A stretch of DNA of 64,000 bases from Nostoc sp. HK-01 (GTDB lineage: Bacteria > Cyanobacteriota > Cyanobacteriia > Cyanobacteriales > Nostocaceae), in contig AP018318.1 in assembly GCA_003990705.1 (NCBI GenBank), positions 5,691,001 to 5,755,000 on the forward strand. Direction: 5' to 3'. Positions 54,401 through 63,113 of the stretch are shown one piece after another. The position numbers and the translations under genes are program-made. Under the pieces are notes generated by a model. It had not been told where the DNA came from, ran no database searches, and worked only from the letters and a program-made list of their open reading frames with translations. Within the stretch, counting starts at the first letter, position 1. Each line of letters opens with the position of its first letter.

Positions 54401-56722
54401 TTTTCCCAGTAGCAGATAAGTTGTCATTTGCTGCTGATGGGGAATTTCTATTTCATCCTGTGGTTCTAGAATAAATTCATCACGTATATATTCGTAAGCA
54501 GTAGCGCTAACTTGAATAGTGTCGGCTAAACTTTGAGACTCGATAGATTTAGCAATATTGATTGTGTCTATTAAACTAAGTGCAGCTGCTGTGACGACTC
54601 CTGTATGGATACCGACGCAAATTTTCAGGTTTTGCTGATTTTCTATATTAAATGTGGCGATCGCATTTTGCATATCTAACGCCATTTGCGCTATAGCTTG
54701 GGCATGATCTGAGCGTTTTGTAGGTAATCCCCCAATCACTATATACGCTTCATTGATGGTTTTGATTTTTTCTAAACCGTAGCGATTACAAAGACGATCG
54801 AAATTGGCAAAAATTGGACAGAGTAAATTAACTAATTGCATCGCACTTTCCAAAGCTGAAATTTCGTTTAAACCGACAATATCTGCACATAAAACAGTCA
54901 CATTAATCACATCTGCGGCTGTACCCTCTATTGGTGTTTGGAGATTATTAGATGTCAATGCTGGTATTCTTGCTTGCCAGAGTTGTTCTGTTTGTGCTTC
55001 CTGTTGCTGCAATGCTGCTTCTAATGCTACTCGCCTTGTAATATTACGAAAAATCCCACGAGTTGCTACTGGTATGCCATGAGCAAATTTACAATTTATA
55101 TTACCTTCTAAAAAAACTGTTTGACCATTTTTAGCAATGAAAGCCGCCTTAACTTGGTCTAACTGTTCTCCTGACATTAAACGATAAAACATTTGTCGAC
55201 AATGTTCTTGAGAATCAGGATGTATAATGTCAAATACATTCATTTGCTCCACTTCTGCGGCGCTGTATCCTAATGTTTGACACCATGTTCGATTAACATA
55301 TAAAAATCGTCCATACGCATTAACAGACTGAATTAAATCATTAGCATTTTCACAAATATCACGGTATCGAGATTCACTTTCTAACAAATCATCTTCTGCT
55401 TGTTTGCGTTTCATAAAATGAGCGATTTGACTACTGACAGAAACCATCATTTGTAACAAGTCTGCATCTTTGGGTTGGACATCGCGGCTAAAAAAAGTCA
55501 TCACTCCTAAAATTTTATTGTCGTCTAGGATGGGGAACCCAAATGCTGAACGTAATCCCGCTGTGACAGCAGTGGGCGATCGCTGTAAATCTCCATAGTC
55601 TAAAATATTTTTAATCCATAAAGCAGAACGTCTTTCCCAAATTTGTCCAGGTAGTCCCACACTCGGAAGATATGTAGTTTGCCATGTCACAGCTTTAAAT
55701 TCACGCACTGCTACGAGTCGGCTTGACCAAATTTCTACGCATCTTAATACTGCATCATCACTTTCTTCTGGCACATTTGTACTAATATATTCACTTGTTG
55801 TCCATAATTCCCCTACATCCCACTCTAAATTTTGACAAATTGCCTGTAAAATTTCTGGTATTGCCTGTTGAATATTGTGTGATTCTGAGAGAATTCGGGT
55901 AATAGCATATTGGGCAACATGACGTTGTTCTCGACGCTGGCGACTCGTAATATCTCGACCAAGATAAATAATATCTTCTAAAACTTCATTTTTTTTCTGC
56001 ATCACTGTACAAGAAAAAGCTACTAGCACTTTTTCTCGCGTTTTTTTGCGGCAAACAACTTCAAAATGCTGTAAATCTCGGTTGATTTTGCTGTAATGAT
56101 TAATAATCCTGAGTAATAAAAAATTGTCATCAAATATCAAAGATATTGGTTTATTGATTAATTCTTCTTCGGAAAAATCAAACAACTTTTGCGCTGCCGG
56201 ATTAACTTGCTTAATTTTGCCTGTATTGGTAGTTATCAATAAGGCATCTGCCATTGAATTGATAACTGTATCCATATAATTTTTATATGTTACCAGTGTC
56301 ATTGACAGCAGACTAGTAGCGTTAGTTAATTTTGATAAATCTTGTTTTGATTGAACTTTTTCCGTAACATCTTCAATAAAAATTATCAATCTTATTTCCG
56401 ATAGCTTTTCGCTAGATTCACCAATAATATATATGTTGATATAAATATCCGGTTGATTCTCACAAGTTCTTCTAATTGCTACTAATTCAAAACTTGCTTG
56501 TTGACCTTGGATGATAGATTTTAATATCTCTTCTTTGCCAATAAATTCAGGAAACCCTAAACGAATATCTGTGCCTAAAATCACCGCTTCTGGTTGCAGG
56601 GCAAAGCGCTGTACTTGCTCAGATTTATCTACAATACAGAAATGAACATCTAGTTCTAAATATTCAAATTTACGTAAAGTCGAATATTTATTAAAAATCT
56701 GCTCGACTACTTCGTGTTTCAT
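54389..56722 (-). CDS. PAS/GAF sensor protein with degenerate class III adenylyl-cyclase domain
   Basis: A 777-residue cytoplasmic protein starting at ATG 56722. It contains a PAS-like N-terminal region, a PAS domain (about 150-265), a GAF domain (about 280-435), and a second PAS domain (about 450-565). The C-terminal class III cyclase homology domain (about 606-777) has VTVLCADIVGL with metal Asp614 and purine-site Asp719. The second metal Asp is replaced by Glu658 in NEAY (usually GDAY), and the transition-state Arg four residues after Asn722 is Ser726. Low or no cyclase activity is therefore likely, and the domain may regulate or bind nucleotides. Confidence 0.78.
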   Translation of the reverse strand: MKHEVVEQIFNKYSTLRKFEYLELDVHFCIVDKSEQVQRFALQPEAVILGTDIRLGFPEFIGKEEILKSIIQGQQASFELVAIRRTCENQPDIYINIYIIGESSEKLSEIRLIIFIEDVTEKVQSKQDLSKLTNATSLLSMTLVTYKNYMDTVINSMADALLITTNTGKIKQVNPAAQKLFDFSEEELINKPISLIFDDNFLLLRIINHYSKINRDLQHFEVVCRKKTREKVLVAFSCTVMQKKNEVLEDIIYLGRDITSRQRREQRHVAQYAITRILSESHNIQQAIPEILQAICQNLEWDVGELWTTSEYISTNVPEESDDAVLRCVEIWSSRLVAVREFKAVTWQTTYLPSVGLPGQIWERRSALWIKNILDYGDLQRSPTAVTAGLRSAFGFPILDDNKILGVMTFFSRDVQPKDADLLQMMVSVSSQIAHFMKRKQAEDDLLESESRYRDICENANDLIQSVNAYGRFLYVNRTWCQTLGYSAAEVEQMNVFDIIHPDSQEHCRQMFYRLMSGEQLDQVKAAFIAKNGQTVFLEGNINCKFAHGIPVATRGIFRNITRRVALEAALQQQEAQTEQLWQARIPALTSNNLQTPIEGTAADVINVTVLCADIVGLNEISALESAMQLVNLLCPIFANFDRLCNRYGLEKIKTINEAYIVIGGLPTKRSDHAQAIAQMALDMQNAIATFNIENQQNLKICVGIHTGVVTAAALSLIDTINIAKSIESQSLADTIQVSATAYEYIRDEFILEPQDEIEIPHQQQMTTYLLLGKSKK

Positions 56723-56856
56723 TATGTTCTTGAGTAAGTAATGCAATTATTTAATATTTCATTCCCTCAAGACTCAAGACTAAAGCCTCTAGTCCTAGTA
56801 TTTACATTTCAGTACCAGTTATAATTCTATAGTTTATTCATCAAAGATTTAACAAT

Positions 56857-57759
56857 TTAAGATACTGTGTGATAGCGATCGCGCAACCAACTCAGGCGAC
56901 CTTCTAACCGTTCCAGACTCTCAGGATGTTGTTGCCCAATAATGAAATTCCACATTACGCCTTGAAAAGTCCGCGCTTCAATAAACAAATCTAATATTTC
57001 CTGATCTATCACTAGATCATAACCATTCAATGCCGCAGTGGCACGTTCTATGTCCGTACAAAAGACATAGCTAGAAGCAATCAAACAGGCAATATCCCAA
57101 ACAATGTGACCAATAAACGTATCTTCCCAATCTGTCCATAGTACTCCGCGTGTGGTGTTAAGCACATTAGAAAAATTGGAGTCTCCATGAAGCGGTTGTA
57201 TCGGTAACTGAAGTTGCTGAAATCGACTTTTGAGATGATGATTTACTGCTTGCAACATTTGGGCATCACTGAGGCTGAATGCTGCTTGAGATATGAGAGT
57301 AGACAGCAAACTTTCAGACTCATTTAAAGAATCTAAAACTGTCAATTCACCTGCAAAGTCTACTAAAGCTTCATGGCAATCTCGTAAAGTCTGTCCAACA
57401 ATAGTTGCGTCTGGTAGTTCATCTATTTCTTCGACAAATTCCCAAAAACTTAGAACTAATCCATTGTGCTGATGCGGGCCTGGTTGAATGAGGTTGGTTG
57501 GACTCACCACAGGTGCGCCTGCTGCGGCTAAATAACTAGCTACGGCGACTTCTTTGGCAAACCAAGCATCACCAAAGCGCACTGTACCCGTTGTAGTTGC
57601 TATACGTGCAACTACAGGGACAGGCTGTAAATGAATCACCAAATTGCTTCTGTCTTGCAGAATCACAGCCTCATCAAAATTCAGCCCTTGTTGTTTGGCG
57701 ACTGCACAAGCGGTATTAATCGCATTTTCGAGACGAGACTTTTCCGATGGACTAGTCAT
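56857..57759 (-). CDS. Phosphotransferase family protein (APH fold)
   Basis: A 300-residue protein with the aminoglycoside phosphotransferase/choline kinase fold. The catalytic loop LHGDSNFSNVL near residue 190 and the metal Asp in TDWEDTF near 207 are visible; N-terminal strands match the kinase lobe. The substrate is not identifiable, and family members act on small alcohols, sugars or antibiotics. A small conserved protein gene lies upstream on the same strand, 35 bp away. Confidence 0.78.
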   Translation of the reverse strand: MTSPSEKSRLENAINTACAVAKQQGLNFDEAVILQDRSNLVIHLQPVPVVARIATTTGTVRFGDAWFAKEVAVASYLAAAGAPVVSPTNLIQPGPHQHNGLVLSFWEFVEEIDELPDATIVGQTLRDCHEALVDFAGELTVLDSLNESESLLSTLISQAAFSLSDAQMLQAVNHHLKSRFQQLQLPIQPLHGDSNFSNVLNTTRGVLWTDWEDTFIGHIVWDIACLIASSYVFCTDIERATAALNGYDLVIDQEILDLFIEARTFQGVMWNFIIGQQHPESLERLEGRLSWLRDRYHTVS

Positions 57760-57794
57760 GATGGCGAAAGCAGAAAACTTCAGTTAGCTGGATG

Positions 57795-58172
57795 CTATTT
57801 TAGGATTTCGTCTAGCAAGTTTCTTGCTGGTTGGGCTTTTGTTAGTGCGGCTTGATGGTCACTGTAAGCCTTAACTAGTCGTACTAGACCACTTACCCCA
57901 GCCTTGAGTGATTCCAACTCCTCACCAGCCAATAGTTCACCATCTAGCATTCTTTGGACTAAAGGTTTAATATCGCCGACTTCCTGACGAACTTTTTGCA
58001 GTTTTTCAACGCTACTGAGTAAAGCTTTCAGCGAGTTCAGGATATTATCAATATCTTGGACATCTTCTACTGGTTCCGGCGCATCTTGAACCGTGACTGT
58101 ATCTTCGGTATTTGAAACTACAGCTGGTTCTTGAGTAGAAGTTTCGCCTTTCGCCCCGTTGGATTTTGCCAT
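57795..58172 (-). CDS. Conserved hypothetical protein with coiled-coil
   Basis: A 125-residue, mostly helical acidic protein. Residues 1-38 are unstructured and rich in Glu, Thr and Val. Residues about 40-90 form a likely coiled coil (DIDNILNSLKALLSSVEKLQKVRQEV). No catalytic motif or membrane segment is seen. It resembles small conserved proteins of cyanobacteria. Confidence 0.6.
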   Translation of the reverse strand: MAKSNGAKGETSTQEPAVVSNTEDTVTVQDAPEPVEDVQDIDNILNSLKALLSSVEKLQKVRQEVGDIKPLVQRMLDGELLAGEELESLKAGVSGLVRLVKAYSDHQAALTKAQPARNLLDEILK

Positions 58173-58382
58173 GAATATTTCCTCAAGAATTTTTCCCAGT
58201 CTATCGTTAAACCCATCATCTAGTGTGTGAACTCAATTGGTGAATAATTTTTCAGCATGATTAGGGTGCGGCTTCGATCGCAGCACAAAATGGCTTGTCC
58301 TGATTGGCATTTTTTCTGAGGCTATTTGATTTATACTTTTAGATTCGTCTGAAATTATCGAAAAGAGCAGTTTGAAAGTTGT

Positions 58383-59333
58383 ATGTCCAGCCTAAGTCCT
58401 GACATGGTACGCGTTTATTTACGAGAGATTGGCCAGTTCCCTTTACTCACCTCAGACCAAGAAATAACTTATGGCAGGCAAGTACAGCAAATGATTGCCG
58501 TTGAGGAGCAGAAAAAGCAACTTAGTCAACAATTGCATCGGGAACCGAAGTTAGCAGAATTAGCAGATTTTGTCAACAAAAGTGAAGCTGAAGTTACTCA
58601 AATACTTCAGCTTGGTCAGAGAGCTAAACAAAAAATGGTGACAGCAAACCTCCGACTGGTGGTTTCCATCGCCAAAAAATACCAGCGTCGCAATCTGGAG
58701 TTATTGGATTTGATTCAAGAAGGTGCGATCGGGTTACAACGAGGTATAGAAAAGTTTGATCCCAACCGTGGCTATAAGTTATCAACTTACGCCTACTGGT
58801 GGATTAGTCAAGCTATCACCAGAGCGATCGCCGAAAAATCCCGCACTGTTAGACTACCAATTCACGTTAACGAAAAACTCAATCAAATTAAAAAAGTCCA
58901 GCGAGAATTGTTTCAAACCCTTGGTCGCCGCGCTACGGTTACAGAGATTGCTCAAAAATTGGATATACAAGCAAGCCAAATTCGAGAATATCTCAGTGCT
59001 GCTAGTTCAACAATTTCTTTAGATTTAAAAGTGGGGGATAACCAAGACACAGAACTCAGTGAACTTTTAAGTGATGATGGCATCTCACCCAATGAACAAA
59101 TTACCCAAGAAATGCTACGCCAGGACTTGGATAATTTGTTAGCTTCACTCAAACCCGTACAACGTGAAGTCTTAATTTTGCGCTTTGGACTTTTAGACAA
59201 TCAAGAACGCAGTTTGGCTCAGATTGGCGAAAAGCTCAATGTTAGCCGAGAACGAGTTCGTCAAATTCAGCAGCAAGCTATGAATATTTTGCGTCGTCAA
59301 CAACCAGAAATGGGACAATATTTATCTTCCTAA
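58383..59333 (+). CDS. Group 2 RNA polymerase sigma factor (RpoD-like, SigB type)
   Basis: A 316-residue sigma-70 factor with complete regions 1.2 (DMVRVYLREIGQFPLL), 2 ([42 protein letters not shown]), 3 and 4 ([17 protein letters not shown], then LNVSRERVRQIQQQAM). It lacks the group 1 N-terminal extension and is a paralogue of the factor at 44045. The signal that induces it is unknown. Confidence 0.92.
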   Translation: MSSLSPDMVRVYLREIGQFPLLTSDQEITYGRQVQQMIAVEEQKKQLSQQLHREPKLAELADFVNKSEAEVTQILQLGQRAKQKMVTANLRLVVSIAKKYQRRNLELLDLIQEGAIGLQRGIEKFDPNRGYKLSTYAYWWISQAITRAIAEKSRTVRLPIHVNEKLNQIKKVQRELFQTLGRRATVTEIAQKLDIQASQIREYLSAASSTISLDLKVGDNQDTELSELLSDDGISPNEQITQEMLRQDLDNLLASLKPVQREVLILRFGLLDNQERSLAQIGEKLNVSRERVRQIQQQAMNILRRQQPEMGQYLSS

Positions 59334-59350
59334 TATTTAGTGCTAAGTTA

Positions 59351-59439
59351 CCGAACTTTGCTCAACGCGGGGAACCCGCCGAACTTTGCTCAACGCGGGG
59401 AACCCGCGCACGCAAGTTCTCTCCGCACGCAAGTTCTCG
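59351..59439. repeat. Two adjacent tandem repeat pairs
   Basis: A 28-bp unit beginning CCGAACTTTGCTCAACG occurs twice (59351-59378, 59379-59406). It is followed by two copies of a 16- to 17-bp unit CGCACGCAAGTTCTC (59407-59423, 59424-59439). They lie between the sigma gene and the truncated desaturase. Confidence 0.75.
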
Positions 59440-59464
59440 CTGATTGCTGAGTCAGAAAAAGAGT

Positions 59465-59500
59465 TCATGTACAGACGTTGTATACAACGTCTGTACATGA
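59465..59500. repeat. Perfect 36-bp palindrome
   Basis: An 18-bp arm beginning TCATGTACAGACG is followed directly by its exact reverse complement. The inner sequence ACAGACGTTGTATACAACG is of a type often seen dispersed in Nostoc genomes. It lies next to the break of the truncated desaturase gene. Confidence 0.8.
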
Positions 59501-59516
59501 TTTATAGGGTTCAGCT

Positions 59517-59807
59517 TCATACTCCTTGCAGAGATAGCGCACCCAAAATTGCGATCGCATACTCTAACCACTTAGGCACACGCAAGCTGCGATGGCTCAA
59601 CAGTCGGTGATAGCCTAGACAAACTCCAATACTGCCAAATAGCCAGTGTAGAAACAACGCTACAGCTAATGCAGACCATGAAAAACACCACGGTGCTAAT
59701 AATGCCAGGGCATGAATTATCCCAAAAAATACTACAGTTAGCCAATCCAGACGCAACGCCTGGGGATTATCGGAGTAAGCCCTGATTGTATTAAATTTCA
59801 CAAACAC
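59517..59807 (-). pseudogene. Truncated DesC-like desaturase (3' part missing)
   Basis: Ninety-six residues matching the N-terminal third of a delta-9 desaturase: membrane helices and the first histidine box YHRLLSH, ending after LSLQGV. The full DesC at 18075 continues from this point with GPIEW and the other two boxes (HRIHH, HNNHH), which are absent here. The gene appears cut off beside a 36-bp palindrome and tandem repeats. GTG 59807 is preceded by AGGA. Confidence 0.8.
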
Positions 59808-59879
59808 TCCTCATCCCAATTTAAAATTCAAAAAGTAAAACTTTTACTTTTTACTTTTGCCTTTTTACTTTTGCCTTTC

Positions 59880-60923
59880 TTACACCCAATCTCTAGGCTG
59901 GAGAAAAACTTCTGTCAGTTCTGCTTCCGGGCTTCCTGCTTCTGGTTCATAGCAATATTCCCAACGAGCTAAAGGTGGTAAAGACATGAGAATCGATTCA
60001 GTCCTTCCCTTTGTTTGCAGCCCGAAAACTGTACCTCTGTCGTAGACTAAATTAAACTCAACGTAACGACCCCGACGGTAAAGTTGAAAATGACGCTGGC
60101 GATCGCCATACTCTGTTTGTTGTCGTCGTTCTACAATGGGTACGTAAGCAGGTAAAAAAGCTTGACCGCAAGACTGCACAAAAGCAAAAATATCTTCCCA
60201 GTTACGCTCTACATTGCCCACTTTTTGGCTGTAAATTGCCGCTGGAGTATCTACTTGAGAGCCAACATAAAGCTGACTACTAGCATCTTGATAATCAAAG
60301 AAAATACCGCCAATACCTCGCTGTTCTTGGCGATGCTGTAAATAAAAGTATTCATCACACCAGCGTTTAAAGGTTGGATAATATTCTGCATGATGAACAT
60401 CACAAGCATTTTTTAGTGTCTGATGAAAGTGAACAGCATCCTCTTTAAAGGCATAATATGGTGTTAAATCAGCCCCACCACCAAACCACCAAATCGGGCC
60501 AGCCTCAAAGTAGCGATAGTTGAGATGTATGGTGGGTACATAAGGATTACGAGGATGCAGCACCATTGAAGTTCCTGTGGCAAAAAAGTCGTGTCCAACA
60601 GCTTCTGGACGTTGCGCCAAAATAGCAGGCGGTAAGCTTTTCCCCCACACTGCGGAAAAGTTCACCCCACCCTGCTCAAACACCCGCCCTTCTCGAATCA
60701 CGCGGGTACGCCCTTCTCCCCCTTCTTCTCGCTCCCAATAATCTTGTTGAAAGCCTGCTTCCCCGTCCAGTTGCTCTAACCCTGTGCAAATCTCATCCTG
60801 TATTTTCTGCATGAATTGCTGCACTCGTTGTCGTGAATCCTTGGGTATGGTGTTGGTAGGTGATGCCAGGAATGTTGTGTGATTTGGAGATACTTGCAGA
60901 GAACGATCACAATGACGGCGCAT
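59880..60923 (-). CDS. hemF: Oxygen-dependent coproporphyrinogen III oxidase
   Basis: A 347-residue HemF that decarboxylates two propionates of coproporphyrinogen III to give protoporphyrinogen IX, upstream of haem and chlorophyll. Recognisable parts are [34 protein letters not shown] and [20 protein letters not shown] 60923 is preferred over GTG 60965 because AGAGG precedes it at suitable spacing. It is divergent from acsF, and a 16-bp palindrome lies 46 bp upstream of the start. Confidence 0.93.
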   Translation of the reverse strand: MRRHCDRSLQVSPNHTTFLASPTNTIPKDSRQRVQQFMQKIQDEICTGLEQLDGEAGFQQDYWEREEGGEGRTRVIREGRVFEQGGVNFSAVWGKSLPPAILAQRPEAVGHDFFATGTSMVLHPRNPYVPTIHLNYRYFEAGPIWWFGGGADLTPYYAFKEDAVHFHQTLKNACDVHHAEYYPTFKRWCDEYFYLQHRQEQRGIGGIFFDYQDASSQLYVGSQVDTPAAIYSQKVGNVERNWEDIFAFVQSCGQAFLPAYVPIVERRQQTEYGDRQRHFQLYRRGRYVEFNLVYDRGTVFGLQTKGRTESILMSLPPLARWEYCYEPEAGSPEAELTEVFLQPRDWV

Positions 60924-60968
60924 GGTAAAACCTCTAAAACTTCGAGTAAGTGTAATTGCTACCACTTA

Positions 60969-60984
60969 ATAACTATATAGTTAT
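60969..60984. promoter_or_regulatory. Palindromic operator candidate upstream of hemF
   Basis: Perfect 16-bp palindrome ATAACTATATAGTTAT. A near-copy lies at 61143-61158. Both are in the 265-bp hemF-acsF divergent region. A dimeric regulator such as a MarR-type protein could bind; ChlR, a MarR-family activator of alternative tetrapyrrole genes in cyanobacteria, is a candidate by analogy only. Confidence 0.5.
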
Positions 60985-61142
60985 GAATGAGATTTACTTT
61001 AGAGAAGTTGCAAAAGTTAATAAATTGCCTAAAATCCTGCCATTTCAAGCTTTTAGATTGTCAGATCTTGCATCTAGACCCTAGTAATTTCCGACTTTAC
61101 TAAAGGATTGTAAAGAGGTCTAGTCAAAAAATGCTACCTACC

Positions 61143-61158
61143 ATAACTTGATAGTTAT
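61143..61158. promoter_or_regulatory. Palindromic operator candidate upstream of acsF
   Basis: ATAACTTGATAGTTAT, differing from the hemF-side palindrome only in two central bases. It lies 30 bp upstream of the acsF start codon, near where an activator or repressor would act. Confidence 0.5.
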
Positions 61159-61503
61159 AAAACTATTTACTGGATTAACGCATTACTTATGGTTAATACT
61201 CTACCCAAACCAGGAATTAAAACCCCCAGCAAAGAAACTGTACTTACGCCCCGGTTTTATACAACAGATTTTGAAAAAGCTGCCAACCTAGATTTATCTG
61301 CTCAAGATACAGAATTGCAGGCGATGTTAGCCGAGATGCAAGCAGACTACAACCGCCACCACTTTGTCCGAGATGAAGCATTTGAGCAATCATGGGAACA
61401 CATTGACGGCGAAGCGAGACAAGCGTTTATTGAGTATTTAGAGCGCTCTTGCATTTCTGAATTTTCTGGCTTTTTGCTGTTTAAGGAATTATCCCGCAAG
61501 TTG

Positions 61504-61511
61504 AAAAATCG
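61504..61511. repeat. Target-site duplication, left copy
   Basis: AAAAATCG at 61504-61511 repeats exactly at 62266-62273, on either side of the insertion element. Eight to nine base duplications are typical of IS1-family transposition. Confidence 0.9.
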
Positions 61512-62265
61512 GGCGTTGCTGAATAAAGGGATGAATTAATTTATATAGGTACAATTTGATACTTCAAATAATGAAGTAATAATTTAATTGAGTGTCTCAG
61601 CATTTGTTCTGATTTGGAATAGCATAAAGTTTTTCTGTGAAGGCGTGCAAGATAATGACGTAATCGGGTATTTTCATTTTCTACTCGCGTCATATATGTT
61701 TTACTCACAATTTGGTCTCCATCTGGTATAAAACTGGGGTAAACTTTCCAGCCATCGGTCACATAAAAATAGCTTTCCCACTGTTTCACAATTTCCCATA
61801 ATGGCTCGAATGTTTCCGCACTATGGTCTCCTAAGACCCAGGCTAAAATACCTTGAGTAAAGTGATTTACTGCTGTCCACAACCAGATTTTGTTTTTTTT
61901 GAACCTATGAATGTCTCTAATTCATCTAGTTCTCCAACTTCTGGTACAGCATCTTCTTGGGGTACGTCTGGCAGCTTTTCTCCTCTTTGTTTTACCCAAG
62001 AGATTATAGTAGTATGATGTACACCTTTAACACGTTCAATCCCACGAAAACCCATCCCATTAAGATACATTTTTAAACATTCTTGTTTAAGTTCCTCTGA
62101 GTATCCTTTTGGCGGATCGTACACATCAATAAATTGGCGATCGCAGTTAGTACAGATGTGATTTTGTTTACCTCTCCGTTTTCCATTCTTTCTAATTTCC
62201 GTAGACTCACAGTATGGACATTGCACAGTAGATTACCTCAATTCATCCCTCTATTATGCAACGCC
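61512..62265 (-). mobile_element. IS1-family insertion sequence, 754 bp
   Basis: The element is bounded by terminal inverted repeats of about 28 bp (61512-61539 and 62238-62265, four mismatches), starting GGCGTTGC at each end, and by an 8-bp duplication. It carries two overlapping transposase frames on the minus strand joined by an A-run slippery site. Both ends and the duplication are intact, so the insertion is probably recent. Confidence 0.92.
61541..62226 (-). CDS. IS1-family transposase (InsA-InsB, joined by -1 frameshift)
   Basis: InsA frame (61867-62226, 119 residues) has a zinc-ribbon (CPYCES, CTNCDRQF) and a helix-turn-helix region, and ends after GSKKTKSGCGQQ. The InsB frame (61541-61882) is in the -1 register. 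An A8 run on the minus strand (61893-61900) contains the slippery heptamer AAAAAAC; slipping back one base yields KKNKIWLWTAVNHF and one protein of about 228 residues. The DDE residues appear as Asp in GELDELETF, Asp in YVTDGWKVY and Glu in RVENENTRLR. It appears intact. Confidence 0.88.
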
Positions 62266-62273
62266 AAAAATCG
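62266..62273. repeat. Target-site duplication, right copy
   Basis: AAAAATCG, identical to 61504-61511. Removing the element plus one copy joins codons AAA-AAT-CGC and restores the acsF frame. Confidence 0.9.
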
Positions 62274-63033
62274 CAGTCCCCTATTAGCAGAGATGTTTCA
62301 ATTAATGGCACGAGATGAAGCTCGCCACGCCGGATTTCTCAACAAAGCAATGGGGGATTTTAAACTTTCCCTAGATTTAGCCACGGTAACTAAAACCCGC
62401 ACCTATACGTTTTTCCCAATAGAGTGGGTACTGTATACCGTTTACCTATCAGAAAAAATCGGCTATTGGCGTTACATCATTATTTACAGACATCTAGAAC
62501 AGCACCCAGAACACCAGTTTTACCCCATATTCCGCTACTTTGAGAGTTGGTGTCAGGACGAAAACCGCCACGGGGATATATTTAAGGCGCTGTTACGTTC
62601 TCAACCGCAACTATGGAACAACTGGAAAGCTAAGTTGTGGAGTCGCTTTTTCTTGCTATCGGTATTTGCTACCCACACAATGACAGTTCATGAACGGTCT
62701 GGTTTTTACAAATCATTAGGACTTGATGCGACAGAATTTGACCGCCAGGTTGTGCAGAACACAAATGAAACAGCCGGACGGGCTTTTCCGGTGATGTTAA
62801 ATACCGAACATCCCCAGTTCTTCACTCGATTACAACGCTGTGCGGGTTACAACTTAAAAATTGCCAACATTGAGCGCAGTTCTCAGTCAAAATTTATCAA
62901 GCTGATGCGTAAACTACCATTAATTGCCGCTATTGTTGGGAATCTAGTGTTGCTTTACCTGATCAAACCCATTGATACTGAGAATTTGCGAGCAACCGTG
63001 CGTTAGTTTTGGGAAAAGTTTCCCAATTAGGAT

Positions 63034-63077
63034 AACAACCTCCCAATATTTTTTAAAGGAGGTTGTTGTCGTATTTT
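63034..63077 (+). terminator. Terminator downstream of acsF
   Basis: Arms AACAACCTCC (63034-63043) and GGAGGTTGTT (63058-63067), followed by a T-rich tract. A smaller hairpin (TTGGGA/TCCCAA) lies just before it. Confidence 0.8.
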
Positions 63078-63113
63078 ATTGACAACTTAATTTGTGTAGC
63101 GATCGCTCATAAT

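Larger units (their letters stand above)
61189..63006 (+). pseudogene. acsF: acsF, Mg-protoporphyrin IX monomethyl ester cyclase, interrupted by an IS element
   Basis: The gene is split into 61189-61511 and 62274-63006. Joining them restores a 351-residue AcsF (usual length about 358), in frame, across SRKLKNRSPLLAEMF. AcsF is the di-iron oxygenase that forms the chlorophyll E ring. The N-terminal part carries CISEFSGF with the first iron-ligand Glu; the C-terminal part carries RDEARHAG and DENRHGD with two ExxH-type sites. The element separates them, so the gene as found should be inactive. Another acsF copy elsewhere, or excision, would be needed for normal chlorophyll synthesis. Translation of the interrupted first part ends after GMN. 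Confidence 0.9.

Noticed and set aside
59351-59439. Tandem repeats resembling a short CRISPR array
   Set aside because: Units are directly adjacent with no unique spacers, and no cas genes are present.
61541-61882. InsB as an independent gene
   Set aside because: Its ATG lies inside conserved transposase sequence; joining to InsA by frameshift explains the reading frames better.
61504-62273. Assembly frameshift in acsF
   Set aside because: The interruption is a complete insertion element with inverted repeats and duplicated target, not a single-base error.
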